Positions 1 through 8,273 of a stretch of 64,000 nucleotides of DNA are shown here, one piece after another. This DNA comes from Flavobacterium davisii. Its GTDB lineage: Bacteria > Bacteroidota > Bacteroidia > Flavobacteriales > Flavobacteriaceae. The translations under genes were made by a program, and so were the position numbers. The stretch is taken from contig NZ_CP067378.1 in the NCBI RefSeq assembly GCF_019565505.1, forward strand, positions 1,240,001 to 1,304,000. The letters run 5' to 3'. The notes beneath the pieces were generated by a model. It saw only the letters and a list, made by a program, of their open reading frames with translations. It was not told where the DNA came from and did no database searches. Position 1 is the first letter of the stretch. Every line of letters starts with the position of its first letter.

Positions 1-585
1 AGTCACTTTTCCTGATCCTTTTTCTACGGACTGTGTTTGTACACCAAAATCGGCATCCGAAATAGCTGGAGTAAAATCTTCAGCGTTAGCAGCGCTAGCT
101 ATTTCTAGCAATCCAAAACTATTTTTTGCTATAGCTAATACTTTTACATCAGTATCAATTTGTGTAATATTAAATGCTTTGTTTGAAAAAGCATTTCTTT
201 TTACTTGAAATGGAGAAGTACTTACTGGCAAAGCCACTACGTTAGAAGCATATCCCGCATTTAGATTTACTGCTACAAGTGGAGCTAAATATAATGAATC
301 TGTAGTAGAAGATAACACTACAACTTTAGAACTTTCTTTTTCTGCAGCTTGTTTGATAACATCTGCATAAACTTTAGCGTTAAAATTATTTAATTTATCA
401 TTAGATACCGTTAATACTTTATCAACACCGTATTTTCCTAATTCCGAAACATCTCCTGCATTAATTGTTAGGGCTGTTACGGTAGTACCTGTAGAGTCTG
501 CTATTTTCTTTGCGTATGAAGCTAATTCAAATGCTACTTTTTTGAATTTACCTTCCGCTGATTCTGCGTATATTAAGATTGACAT
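1..585 (-). CDS. etfA: Electron transfer flavoprotein subunit alpha, N-terminal part (cut by window edge)
   Basis: The reverse strand reads open from an ATG at 585 to the left edge, giving 195 codons that begin MSILIYAESAEGKFKK. This matches the N-terminal domain of EtfA, which with EtfB passes electrons from acyl-CoA and other dehydrogenases to the quinone pool. The C-terminal FAD-binding domain lies outside the window. It follows etfB on the same strand after a 69-nt gap, the usual etfB-etfA operon. The start is the first ATG after that gap and gives the typical N-terminus of the family. Confidence 0.93.
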   Translation of the reverse strand, partial: MSILIYAESAEGKFKKVAFELASYAKKIADSTGTTVTALTINAGDVSELGKYGVDKVLTVSNDKLNNFNAKVYADVIKQAAEKESSKVVVLSSTTDSLYLAPLVAVNLNAGYASNVVALPVSTSPFQVKRNAFSNKAFNITQIDTDVKVLAIAKNSFGLLEIASAANAEDFTPAISDADFGVQTQSVEKGSGKVT

Positions 586-654
586 AATTTTTATTATTTT
601 TTTACATTGAATTATATATTTTAAATGATGTATAATCTCATTTAAAATTTAAAA

Positions 655-1401
655 TTAGATAACTTTAGCTTCGTTGTGTAATAAGTTAATAAGTTCATCC
701 AAATTATCAGGACTCACTAATTTTACTTCTTGTTTTGGTGCTGGTTTTTCAAATTTCACTGCTTTTGTTGCAACATCTGCTCCTAGTGGTTCAACTACAT
801 TAAGAGGTTTTGTTCTAGCAGTCATAATTCCACGCATATTAGGAATACGTAAATCTTTTTCTTCTACTAATCCTTTTTGACCTCCTACAATAAGAGGCAA
901 TGTTGTTGTAACAACTTCTTTTCCTCCATCAATTTCGCGAGCTGCTGTTACGGTATTTCCTTCCACTTTCAAATCTATACATGAATTAATGAAATTATAA
1001 CCCAATAAGCCAGCAGTCATACCGAGAACCATTCCGCCATTATAATCCAATGATTCTTTTCCCGCGATTATTAAATCAAAACCACCCTTTTTAATTACTT
1101 CTGCTAATTGTTTCGCTACAAACAAACCATCTGTAGGGTTTGCATTTACACGAATTGCATCATTTGCTCCAATAGCTAACGCTTTTCTTAAAGTAGGTTC
1201 TGTATCAGCTTCTCCAACATTTACTACAGTAACTGTAGCACCTTGTTGCTCTTGAAACATCACAGCCCTAGTCAATCCAAATTCATCATTTGGATTAATT
1301 ACATATTGCACACCATTGGTATCAAATTCTGAATCACCATTGGTAAAATTGATTTTTGAAGTAGTATCAGGTACGTGACTGATGCAAACTAATATTTTCA
1401 T
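655..1401 (-). CDS. etfB: Electron transfer flavoprotein subunit beta
   Basis: 248 codons, full length for EtfB. The protein starts MKILVCISHVPDTTSKI and carries the ETF beta core, with GANDAIRV near residue 78 and the segment DLIIAGKESLDYNGGMV near 109-125, the adenine-nucleotide region of the family. EtfB forms the AMP-binding half of the soluble ETF heterodimer. It is the first gene of an etfBA operon and diverges from pdhB across a 181-nt promoter region. Function is known from the family; the frame is intact. Confidence 0.95.
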   Translation of the reverse strand: MKILVCISHVPDTTSKINFTNGDSEFDTNGVQYVINPNDEFGLTRAVMFQEQQGATVTVVNVGEADTEPTLRKALAIGANDAIRVNANPTDGLFVAKQLAEVIKKGGFDLIIAGKESLDYNGGMVLGMTAGLLGYNFINSCIDLKVEGNTVTAAREIDGGKEVVTTTLPLIVGGQKGLVEEKDLRIPNMRGIMTARTKPLNVVEPLGADVATKAVKFEKPAPKQEVKLVSPDNLDELINLLHNEAKVI

Positions 1402-1436
1402 TGCTAATCAAATTGGTTTAAAAAATTATAGAATTA

Positions 1437-1444
1437 CAAATATA
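1437..1444 (-). promoter_or_regulatory. Candidate -7 box of the etfBA promoter
   Basis: The reverse strand reads TATATTTG, matching the Bacteroidota -7 consensus TAnnTTTG, 36 nt ahead of the etfB start. I see no clear -33 TTTG box at the usual distance. Confidence 0.45.
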
Positions 1445-1543
1445 ATTAAAATATAGATACAATTATTATGCGTGCATAATAATTTTTTATCATTTTTTAA
1501 TTAGTTTCTCTTTTAATTTAGTGGATGATGCTTTAAAATTTTA

Positions 1544-1551
1544 TATTTTTG
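1544..1551 (+). promoter_or_regulatory. Candidate -7 box of the pdhB promoter
   Basis: TATTTTTG matches the TAnnTTTG consensus and lies 31 nt ahead of the pdhB ATG. The -33 region is not convincing. Confidence 0.45.
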
Positions 1552-1582
1552 CGATTCATTTTATAGAATCTAAGAACATTTT

Positions 1583-2563
1583 ATGAGAACGATACAGTTT
1601 AGAGAAGCCATTTGTGAAGCGATGAGTGAGGAAATGCGTCGCGATGAGTCGGTGTATTTAATGGGAGAAGAAGTGGCTGAATATAACGGAGCTTATAAAG
1701 CTTCAAAAGGAATGTTGGACGAATTTGGATCTAGACGCGTTATAGACACACCAATTGCCGAGATGGGATTTTCAGGCATAGCAGTAGGTAGCGCAATGAA
1801 CGGTTGTCGTCCAATTGTAGAATACATGACATTTAATTTCTGCCTTGTTGGGGGTATTGATCAGGTTATTAATAATGCTGCCAAAATGAGACAAATGAGT
1901 GCTGGACAATTTCCAATGCCAATGGTTTTCCGAGGACCTTCTGCTTCAGCTGGACAGTTAGCGGCTACCCACTCACAAGCTTTTGAAAATTGGTTTGCCA
2001 ATTGCCCTGGATTAAAAGTTATTGTTCCTTCTACCCCTTATGATGCAAAAGGACTTTTAAAATCAGCTATCCGTGACAATGACCCTGTTATTTTCATGGA
2101 ATCAGAACAAATGTACGGTGATAAAGGAGAAGTACCAGAAGGAGAATACACTATTCCTATTGGAGTGGCAGATATTAAACGCGAAGGTAAAGATGTTACT
2201 ATTGTATCATTTGGTAAAATTATTAAAGAAGCCTATATTGCTGCGGATGAACTAGCTAAAGAAGGAATTTCTGCTGAAATTATTGATTTACGCACAGTTC
2301 GCCCTATGGATTATGACACTATTTTAAACTCTATTAAAAAAACAAATAGATTAGTAGTTTTAGAAGAAGCTTGGCCTTTTGCTTCCGTAGCTTCTGAAAT
2401 TACATATATCGTTCAAGAAAGAGCATTTGACTACTTAGATGCTCCTATTCAAAGAATTACTACTGCTGACACACCAGCTCCTTACTCACCAACTTTATTA
2501 AAAGAATGGTTACCAAACGCGCAGGATGTGATGAAAGCCGTTAGGAAAGTATTGTATAAATAA
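1583..2563 (+). CDS. pdhB: Pyruvate dehydrogenase complex E1 component, beta subunit
   Basis: 326 codons, the normal length of the separate E1 beta subunit. Residues 1-180 form the pyrimidine-binding transketolase domain, with the characteristic segment RPIVEYMTFNFCLVGGIDQ near residues 77-95. Residues 200-320 form the transketolase C-terminal domain, with the segments IDLRTVRPMD and RLVVLEEAWPFASVASEI. With E1 alpha it decarboxylates pyruvate using thiamine diphosphate and feeds the E2 lipoyl arms. No E1 alpha or E2 gene is adjacent. The gene is monocistronic here, with its own promoter and a terminator at 2589. A branched-chain 2-oxoacid E1 beta is possible but less likely. Confidence 0.9.
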   Translation: MRTIQFREAICEAMSEEMRRDESVYLMGEEVAEYNGAYKASKGMLDEFGSRRVIDTPIAEMGFSGIAVGSAMNGCRPIVEYMTFNFCLVGGIDQVINNAAKMRQMSAGQFPMPMVFRGPSASAGQLAATHSQAFENWFANCPGLKVIVPSTPYDAKGLLKSAIRDNDPVIFMESEQMYGDKGEVPEGEYTIPIGVADIKREGKDVTIVSFGKIIKEAYIAADELAKEGISAEIIDLRTVRPMDYDTILNSIKKTNRLVVLEEAWPFASVASEITYIVQERAFDYLDAPIQRITTADTPAPYSPTLLKEWLPNAQDVMKAVRKVLYK

Positions 2564-2588
2564 TAACTATATATATGCTATTTATTAT

Positions 2589-2622
2589 AAAGCTCCATCT
2601 TTGATAAAATGATGGAGCTTTA
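2589..2622 (+). terminator. Intrinsic terminator after pdhB
   Basis: AAAGCTCCATC and GATGGAGCTTT form an 11-bp stem around an 11-nt loop, followed by a short T-rich stretch. It sits 25 nt after the pdhB stop. Confidence 0.8.
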
Positions 2623-2651
2623 TTCTTAAGTATATACCAATTTTCAAGAAT

Positions 2652-5152
2652 ATGCAAAAAAAGGTTAGTTTTTTTATAATATTGTTTTTTACATTATTTA
2701 CAAATGCGCAAACAAAAATTAGCGGTATAGTGTATGATGATCAAAATCTACCATTACCGTTTGCAAATATTTACTTCAAAGGAAACAAAACAGGTATTTC
2801 TTCGGATGTAAATGGTGTTTTCCACATTGAATCTCCAAACGATTACAAAGCAATTATTGTTAAATACGCAGGTTTTGAAGATACAGAAGTGGAATTAAAA
2901 ACAGCCAGCATAAGCAATCTAAAAATTGTTATGTCTACAACTAAACAACTAAAAGAAGTTGTTGTGGTAGCTAAACCTAAAAAACATTTAAAAAAGGAAG
3001 AAAACCCTGCTTATAAAATCTTACAGCAAATTTGGAAAAACAAAAAGAAAAATGGTTTACTCTCTTCCAAATCATACCAATATACGCGATACACATCAAT
3101 AGCAAATGGATTAAGCAATTTAGACAGTGTCTTCCTAAAAAGAGTTTTAGGCAACCATTACGATAGTGTTATAAAAATTGCTGAACAAAAAAGAATCAAA
3201 CAAATTATATTATCCCTACTTACTTAAAAGAAACAAATGAAAAAGTCTACGGTAATAATATAAGCAATAAATTTAAAGAGGTCATAGAAGGTGAACGCAC
3301 TACAGGTCTAGCGGACAAAGGATTCATGATGGAAAAAATAGGTAATTTCATTAAACCTTTTGACGTATACGACGACGACGTAGTGATACTTAACAAAGTT
3401 TTTATGAGTCCTCTATCAGTAAGGGGATATAGTCAATATGAATATGTTTTAAAAGATAGCATTCAAGACGGTAATAAGAAAATTTATGAAATTTTTTATT
3501 TCCCTAGAAATAATCAAGATTTACTTTTCCAAGGATCCTTTAAAGTGAGCGATAAAAACTTTGCTATTACTGAAGTCTACCTTCGTAATAATCCTAAAGT
3601 AAATTTAAATTTTGTAAGAAACCTTTCTATTGAAAAAATTTATAACATACAGGATAATGACATCTACTTACCTGAACGCGAAACCTATGAAGGTGATTTT
3701 ACATTTTTCTCTAAAGAAGATGGAGAAAAAGGCATGTACTTGAAAAAAAACATTCTTTATTCAGACTATATTTTCAATCAAGAACTAGCTCCTCACTTTT
3801 ATGATCAAACAGAAGTACAAACATTAGCCAATCAATTTGAAAAAGGAGATGATTACTGGAAACAACTCACCACTCGTGAAGCGGGAATAAACAATACAAG
3901 AAAAATCATTACAGACTTAGGAAACAACAAAAGAATAAGACGCGTTACCAACTTAATCACCATACTTACCTCTGGTTATTTTACCGTTTTTAAAAACATA
4001 CAATACGGTTCTTTGTACCAAACTTTTTCAAACAATAATATCGAAGGTCTTCGACTAAAAGCGGGCTTTAGAACATTTACAAGTCCGAATGACTTATTTA
4101 GAGTAAATGGATACATGGCTTATGGCACATTAGATCATGCTATAAAATTCGGACTTAGTACCCGTTACTTATTTAACAGCAATCCCCGTATTACGTTAGG
4201 GGCAGGTTTTTTAAAAGACAATTTACAACTAAGTAGTGTAGGACTAGAAGAATCAGAACTTATTGCCACAGGTCCCAGTACAAATGTAATTATAGCAAGA
4301 GGAGAAAATTACAGCCTAACAAATGTTGAAAAAAGCGTTTTAAGCACTGATTATCAACCTCACAACAACTTAAAATTCAATTTAAGTTTCGTTCATCGTT
4401 TCATGAAATCTGCCAATGTTAACCGATTCTCATTAGCTTATGATTACAACGGAGAAATTAAGAACACACTAACTGATTTTGCCATTACTTGCGGTCTTTT
4501 TTACACCCCTAAACGAGATGTTTACGGTTTTGGAGTAGACCAAACCTATACAGGTCGACTATACAGTACGTTTGCTCTTAAATACACACATGGTATAAAA
4601 GGAGCATTTAATGGACAATATAATTATGATAAAATTCAGTTATTATATGAGAAACCTTTACAACTAAGCAACTTTGGCGTTTTACGAACAACCTTAGAAG
4701 GAGCTAAAGTTTTCCAAAAATTACCCTTAAATTTATTAACGCCAATTGTTGTAAATCAAGCTTACTCTATTTCTCCTAATTCATTTTCATTATTAGACTA
4801 TTATGATTTAGTTACAGATCAATATTTTTCTTTGCGACTTGAACATCATTTTAACGGTTATCTATTTAACAGAATACCTTTGCTAAAAAAACTAAAATTA
4901 AGAGAAGTATTATTTTACAAAACTATTTGGGGGAGCATTTCACAAAGCAACAAATCAATTAATCATTCATCAATAAACTACAATGCACCAACCAATGGCT
5001 ATTCCGAATATGGTTTTGGTATTGAAAATATTGGTCTAGGAAATTTCAAACCTATTCGTGTAGATTTTATTTGGCGTTCAGCATTTACAGATATCAATAG
5101 CAATATTCCGCCTACTTTTGGTGTGCGTTTTGGTTTCTTCCCTGAATTCTAA
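2652..5152 (+). CDS. DUF5686 / carboxypeptidase-regulatory-like outer membrane protein (frame interrupted)
   Basis: A signal peptide (residues 1-19, ending TLFTNAQ) is followed by a carboxypeptidase-regulatory-like beta-sandwich at about 23-105 (ISGIVYDDQNLPLPFANIY) and then a long DUF5686 region that ends as a beta-barrel with an aromatic C-terminus (FGVRFGFFPEF). About 833 residues in all, normal for the Bacteroidota family. Its role is not established; it is probably an outer-membrane protein. The frame breaks once: frame 1 stops at 3227 and the other frame resumes in sense from the six-A run at 3187-3192, continuing through the segment PTYLKETNEKVYG to the ATG-rich downstream part. A single missing base explains this, and I read it as one gene. 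Confidence 0.82.
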
Positions 5153-5409
5153 ATAAAAAAGTTAAATATTTAAAAGAAAAGGATTCTATTTTTGGGCAAA
5201 TCACAAGTCAATATGGTTTGCCCTTAACTAATCCCTTTCTTCTCCCCCTAAAGAATATAAAAAATAGTTCCTTTAAATAGTAAAACAACTATTTTCTATC
5301 CATTCCGCAAAACTTACTTATAAATAACGAAGCCTAAAAAAAATTAAACTTACTAAATATTTCAAAAAACATTAGATACAAAACGCGGAAAAGATGATTT
5401 TATATACCC

Positions 5410-5512
5410 AAAACGAGTCCACTTATAAAATTCATACATCGTTTTTGTCTAACACATTATTATTTTCAAAAACGAAATAAAAATCACATATTAATACTAA
5501 CCGACTCGTTTT
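5410..5512. repeat. Nested palindrome (103 bp) in the gap before ppa
   Basis: AAAACGAGTC at 5410-5419 and GACTCGTTTT at 5503-5512 are perfect inverted repeats. Inside them TCGTTTTTG (5439-5447) and CAAAAACGA (5467-5475) form a second, nested inverted repeat. The rest of the 5153-5615 gap is AT-rich, with one weak hairpin (GGGCAAA and TTTGCCC at 5193-5222) that may end the upstream transcript. The element could be a small non-autonomous mobile element or a structured leader. I found no second copy in the window. Confidence 0.5.
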
Positions 5513-5580
5513 CAACATCAAGATAAACAACATATATCTAAAAACTAGCCTTTCCAATTTCCATATTCAAAATTTTAACG

Positions 5581-5588
5581 TACCTTTG
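5581..5588 (+). promoter_or_regulatory. Candidate -7 box of the ppa promoter
   Basis: TACCTTTG fits TAnnTTTG and is 27 nt ahead of the ppa ATG. The -33 region is not clear. Confidence 0.5.
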
Positions 5589-5615
5589 CACCCTCAAAAT
5601 TAAATATATAAAATA

Positions 5616-6146
5616 ATGACTACTGATAAAATCACTACGTTTGACGTATTAGTCGAAATCCCTAGAGGAAGCCGTAACAAATATGAATATGATTTTGATT
5701 TAAAAAGAATGCGTTTTGATCGCATGTTATATTCTTCTATGATGTATCCAGCCGATTATGGTTTTATTCCTGAAACTTTAGCTTTAGATGGAGATCCGCT
5801 AGATGTTCTGGTTTTGGTTACTAAACCAACATTCCCGAGCTGTGTCGTAGAAGTAAAACCTATTGGGGTTTTTAACATGGCAGATGACAAAGGATCAGAT
5901 GAAAAAATTATTTGTGTTCCTATTTCTGACCCTATCTGGAATAAATTAAATAATTTATCAGACATAAATCCACATTTACTAAAGGAAATTGAACACTTTT
6001 TCGAGGTTTATAAAGACCTAGAAAACAAAGAAGTAGATGTTCAAGGATGGGGTGATATTACGGAAGCTCAAAAACTTATAAAAGAATGTATTGAACGATT
6101 TAATGCCTTAGAAAATAAACCAGAAGGATTATTTAGCATAAAATAA
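5616..6146 (+). CDS. ppa: Inorganic pyrophosphatase (family I)
   Basis: 176 codons, the usual size of a soluble family I pyrophosphatase. The signature DGDPLDVLV near residues 58-66 supplies the metal-binding aspartates, and the preceding segment YPADYGFIPETL is typical. The enzyme hydrolyses pyrophosphate to phosphate in the cytoplasm and so drives biosynthetic reactions. It is a single-gene unit, with a promoter box just upstream and a terminator at 6198. The frame is intact. Confidence 0.95.
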   Translation: MTTDKITTFDVLVEIPRGSRNKYEYDFDLKRMRFDRMLYSSMMYPADYGFIPETLALDGDPLDVLVLVTKPTFPSCVVEVKPIGVFNMADDKGSDEKIICVPISDPIWNKLNNLSDINPHLLKEIEHFFEVYKDLENKEVDVQGWGDITEAQKLIKECIERFNALENKPEGLFSIK

Positions 6147-6197
6147 TTTCTCTTTCCTTTTATAAAAGGAAAAATAAGTTCCTAACTATACAATTCA

Positions 6198-6228
6198 AAA
6201 GCGGTATTTTTCAAATATCGCTTTTTTT
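6198..6228 (+). terminator. Intrinsic terminator after ppa
   Basis: AAAGCGGTATTT and AAATATCGCTTT pair, with one G-T pair, around a short loop and are followed by a run of T. It lies about 50 nt after the ppa stop. Confidence 0.75.
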
Positions 6229-6391
6229 ATTAGCCTTAAACACTGTTTTCGACAAACTTGTAAATAAACACCTATAATAAATCTTCAAATATTAAAAGTA
6301 AAATTATCCCCCCTTTATATATTTTCACTTTTAAAATAATATCTATAAAACATCTTAAAAAAATAGCCCCCTTTAAGTTTTTAGTTTAAAC

Positions 6392-6506
6392 CCAAATTTT
6401 GGCTGAAATATAAAAAAGCTTCCATTTAGAAGCCCTTTGAGACAATCAATAATCAAACACCATCTTATCTCGTATAGAATAATTTTAGCTAAGTTAGATA
6501 GAATTA
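6392..6506. mobile_element. IS110-like remnant: left non-coding segment without transposase
   Basis: Bases 6392-6493 are closely similar to 53489-53590, which at that second locus leads directly into an IS110-family transposase start. Shared blocks include AAATTTTGGCTGAAAT, GAGACAATCAAT and TATCTCGTATAGAATAATTT. Here the homology runs straight into TAAGTTAGATAGAATTA, which at the other locus lies after the transposase fragment (53764-53780). The copy therefore looks like an internal deletion between the two TAAG sequences. From 6507 to 6846 I see nothing coding; 6727-6747 faintly resembles the end of the 200-bp inverted-repeat element. Confidence 0.6.
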
Positions 6507-6846
6507 TACAACTCCTCCTTCCCAGAGTGACAAACAAAACAGTGATTTATTTACTATAAAAATGATTCGTAATCTTGTCATTTATAAAATAGAAGCAAAA
6601 TCACATACCTTAAACAATGTAATTTCTCCCTTGATTCGAAGTAACAAACTACAACCGGATTACGGCTTTTGCTCCCTATCTACAAGATTTTTTTGTTCCT
6701 TTTTGTCTATCCATCTCACGTATGAAGTCTAATACCAAATTCTAGTTAAAAAACACTAGTAACCACAACTCCTTTTTATTATTTACCAATACATTTTTCT
6801 TTTTTTTATTCAAAAAACAAAGTGAAGTTATTTTTTTAACAAAACA

Positions 6847-6878
6847 TTTGTTTTTTCTTTAAAAATACAATATATTTG
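6847..6878 (+). promoter_or_regulatory. Promoter ahead of the first hcp gene
   Basis: TTTG at 6847-6850 and TATATTTG at 6871-6878 are separated by 20 nt, close to the Bacteroidota TTTG-N19-TAnnTTTG promoter. The hcp ATG is 180 nt further on, so the transcript would have a long leader. Confidence 0.6.
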
Positions 6879-7058
6879 ACTTAGTTATATTTCCATAAAT
6901 GGTTATTATTATTAAAAAACAAATATACTATGATACCACACAAACAAAACAATTTACCTACATACTTACAAAAACCTAACACCCCCAAATCATTCCTTAT
7001 ATTATTTTTAGGTATCTACATCCCTTGTATTTTTTATTTTTTTTAAATCTTTATAAAT

Positions 7059-7445
7059 ATGTCATTTAAATCTAAACTAGTAGTAGCAGGAAAAGAGTAC
7101 ACCGTATTAAACGTAAATTACGGGTTATTTCAAGAAACAGACGCAACAGGTAGACCTTCTACCGTAACAAGAGGAGGTAAAATTGAGTTAACTATTGAAG
7201 GAACAGCAGACACTTCGTTCTTTGAGTGGATGACCAACTCTTTTGAAAGAAAAGACGGTAGTGTAAAATTCTTTAAAAGAGATAGCGATGCTGTTTTAAA
7301 AGAATTAAAATTCTCAGAAGCTTATGTTGTAAAATTCAGAGAAAACTTCGACTCAACTGGCGTAAACCCATTAACCGAAACCTTTACTATTTCAGCTAAA
7401 AAAATTGAATTAGGATCAGGCGCTTACCAAAACGAATGGGTATAA
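7059..7445 (+). CDS. tssD: Type VI secretion tube protein TssD (Hcp), copy 1
   Basis: 128 codons starting MSFKSKLVVAGKEYTVLNV, a compact all-beta protein of the Bacteroidota TssD family. Recognisable parts are the ETDATGRPS turn near residue 23, FFEWMTNSFERKDGSVKFFKR in the middle and the C-terminal ISAKKIELG strand. TssD stacks as hexamers to form the inner tube of the subtype iii T6SS, fired together with VgrG. It has its own promoter with a long leader and is separated from copy 2 by 409 nt of inserted palindromic elements. No sheath or baseplate genes are present, so it would serve a T6SS encoded elsewhere. Confidence 0.9.
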   Translation: MSFKSKLVVAGKEYTVLNVNYGLFQETDATGRPSTVTRGGKIELTIEGTADTSFFEWMTNSFERKDGSVKFFKRDSDAVLKELKFSEAYVVKFRENFDSTGVNPLTETFTISAKKIELGSGAYQNEWV

Positions 7446-7454
7446 CAACACCTA

Positions 7455-7610
7455 AGAGGCTGTCCTAAAAGGTCACAATCTTATCATTTCAATTAAAGGA
7501 AAAACCAAGAGTTTTGCCCAAATAGGAGAAGCAAATCACATATTACTGTGACTTCTCCTATGGTCGAAGTGACAACTAAAGATTGATTTTTCACTTTTCA
7601 GACAGCCTCT
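7455..7610. repeat. 156-bp palindromic element with AGAGGCTGTC ends
   Basis: AGAGGCTGTC at 7455 and GACAGCCTCT at 7601-7610 are perfect inverted ends, and similarity continues inward for about 26 bp (CTAAAAGG against the complement of CACTTTTCA). Inside, TAGGAGAAG and CTTCTCCTA form a second hairpin near 7526-7562. The right end is followed by TTTTT, so the whole could also act as a terminator for the first hcp gene. The layout suggests a non-autonomous transposon derivative. Confidence 0.6.
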
Positions 7611-7615
7611 TTTTT

Positions 7616-7816
7616 AACCCAGATTCCGGATTAGACTTCGTTGTGAAACAAAATTTTTCAATAAATTCAAGTGCTCACGGAAAATTTTAGAAGAAGAAAT
7701 AGTCAACTATTTTGATGATTAAAATTTGAGTACGTGCTTGAATTTGAAGAAAAATAAAGTGGAATAGATTTACTTCGTCTATTCGCTACGCTCGGGTCTA
7801 ATGCGTAATCTGGGTT
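7616..7816. repeat. 200-bp inverted-repeat element (MITE-like), copy A
   Basis: The left end AACCCAGATTCCGGATTAGAC and the right end GTCTAATGCGTAATCTGGGTT are inverted repeats of 21 bp with two mismatches. The interior has no open frame. An almost identical copy lies at 55226-55425 and a diverged copy at 53776-53969. It sits directly next to the 156-bp palindromic element, between the two hcp genes. Confidence 0.8.
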
Positions 7817-7854
7817 TAATTCCTTCTTTTAAAAACACTATAAAAATTTAAGAC

Positions 7855-8244
7855 ATGTCATTTTTAGCCAAATTAGAATTAGACGGTAACACCTATAATA
7901 TCTTAAACTGCGATTATAATTTCACACAAGAAATAGATGCAACAGGAAAACCACAAGGCATGCCCCAAGGAGGTGAAATCAACATCCGTATAGAAAGCAA
8001 CGGCAAAACCAACCTACTACAGTGGATGCTAGACCATAGTCAAACCAAAAACGGTACCATTATTTTCTTTCGTAGAGACGCTATGAGCAAATTACAAGAA
8101 CTAAAATTTGAAAAAGCCTTTTGTGTATCCTTTTCCGAGTTCTTTGATTCCCAAAACAACCAACCCTTACAAATAGCCATGCGACTCATAGCCAAACGTT
8201 TTACACTAAACGATACCACCCATGAAAAAAAATGGAAAGACTAA
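7855..8244 (+). CDS. tssD: Type VI secretion tube protein TssD (Hcp), copy 2
   Basis: 129 codons starting MSFLAKLELDGNTYNILNC, homologous along its whole length to copy 1 (QEIDATGKPQG, the segment LQWMLDHSQTKNGTIIFFRR, IAKRFTL). It is followed after 29 nt by vgrG, so this paralogue is probably the cargo-specific tube protein of the VgrG unit. Its codons use more C in the third position than copy 1 or the effector genes, as do those of the adjoining vgrG, which hints at a different recent origin. Subtype iii TssD function is taken from the family. Confidence 0.9.
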   Translation: MSFLAKLELDGNTYNILNCDYNFTQEIDATGKPQGMPQGGEINIRIESNGKTNLLQWMLDHSQTKNGTIIFFRRDAMSKLQELKFEKAFCVSFSEFFDSQNNQPLQIAMRLIAKRFTLNDTTHEKKWKD

Positions 8245-8273
8245 CAAAACCAAACAACTAAAAAACACAGACC

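Noticed and set aside
6930..7046. Short open frame (38 codons) in the leader of the first hcp gene, starting MIPHKQNNLPTYLQKPN.
   Set aside because: No signal, domain or ribosome-binding site of note, and composition like the surrounding AT-rich leader.
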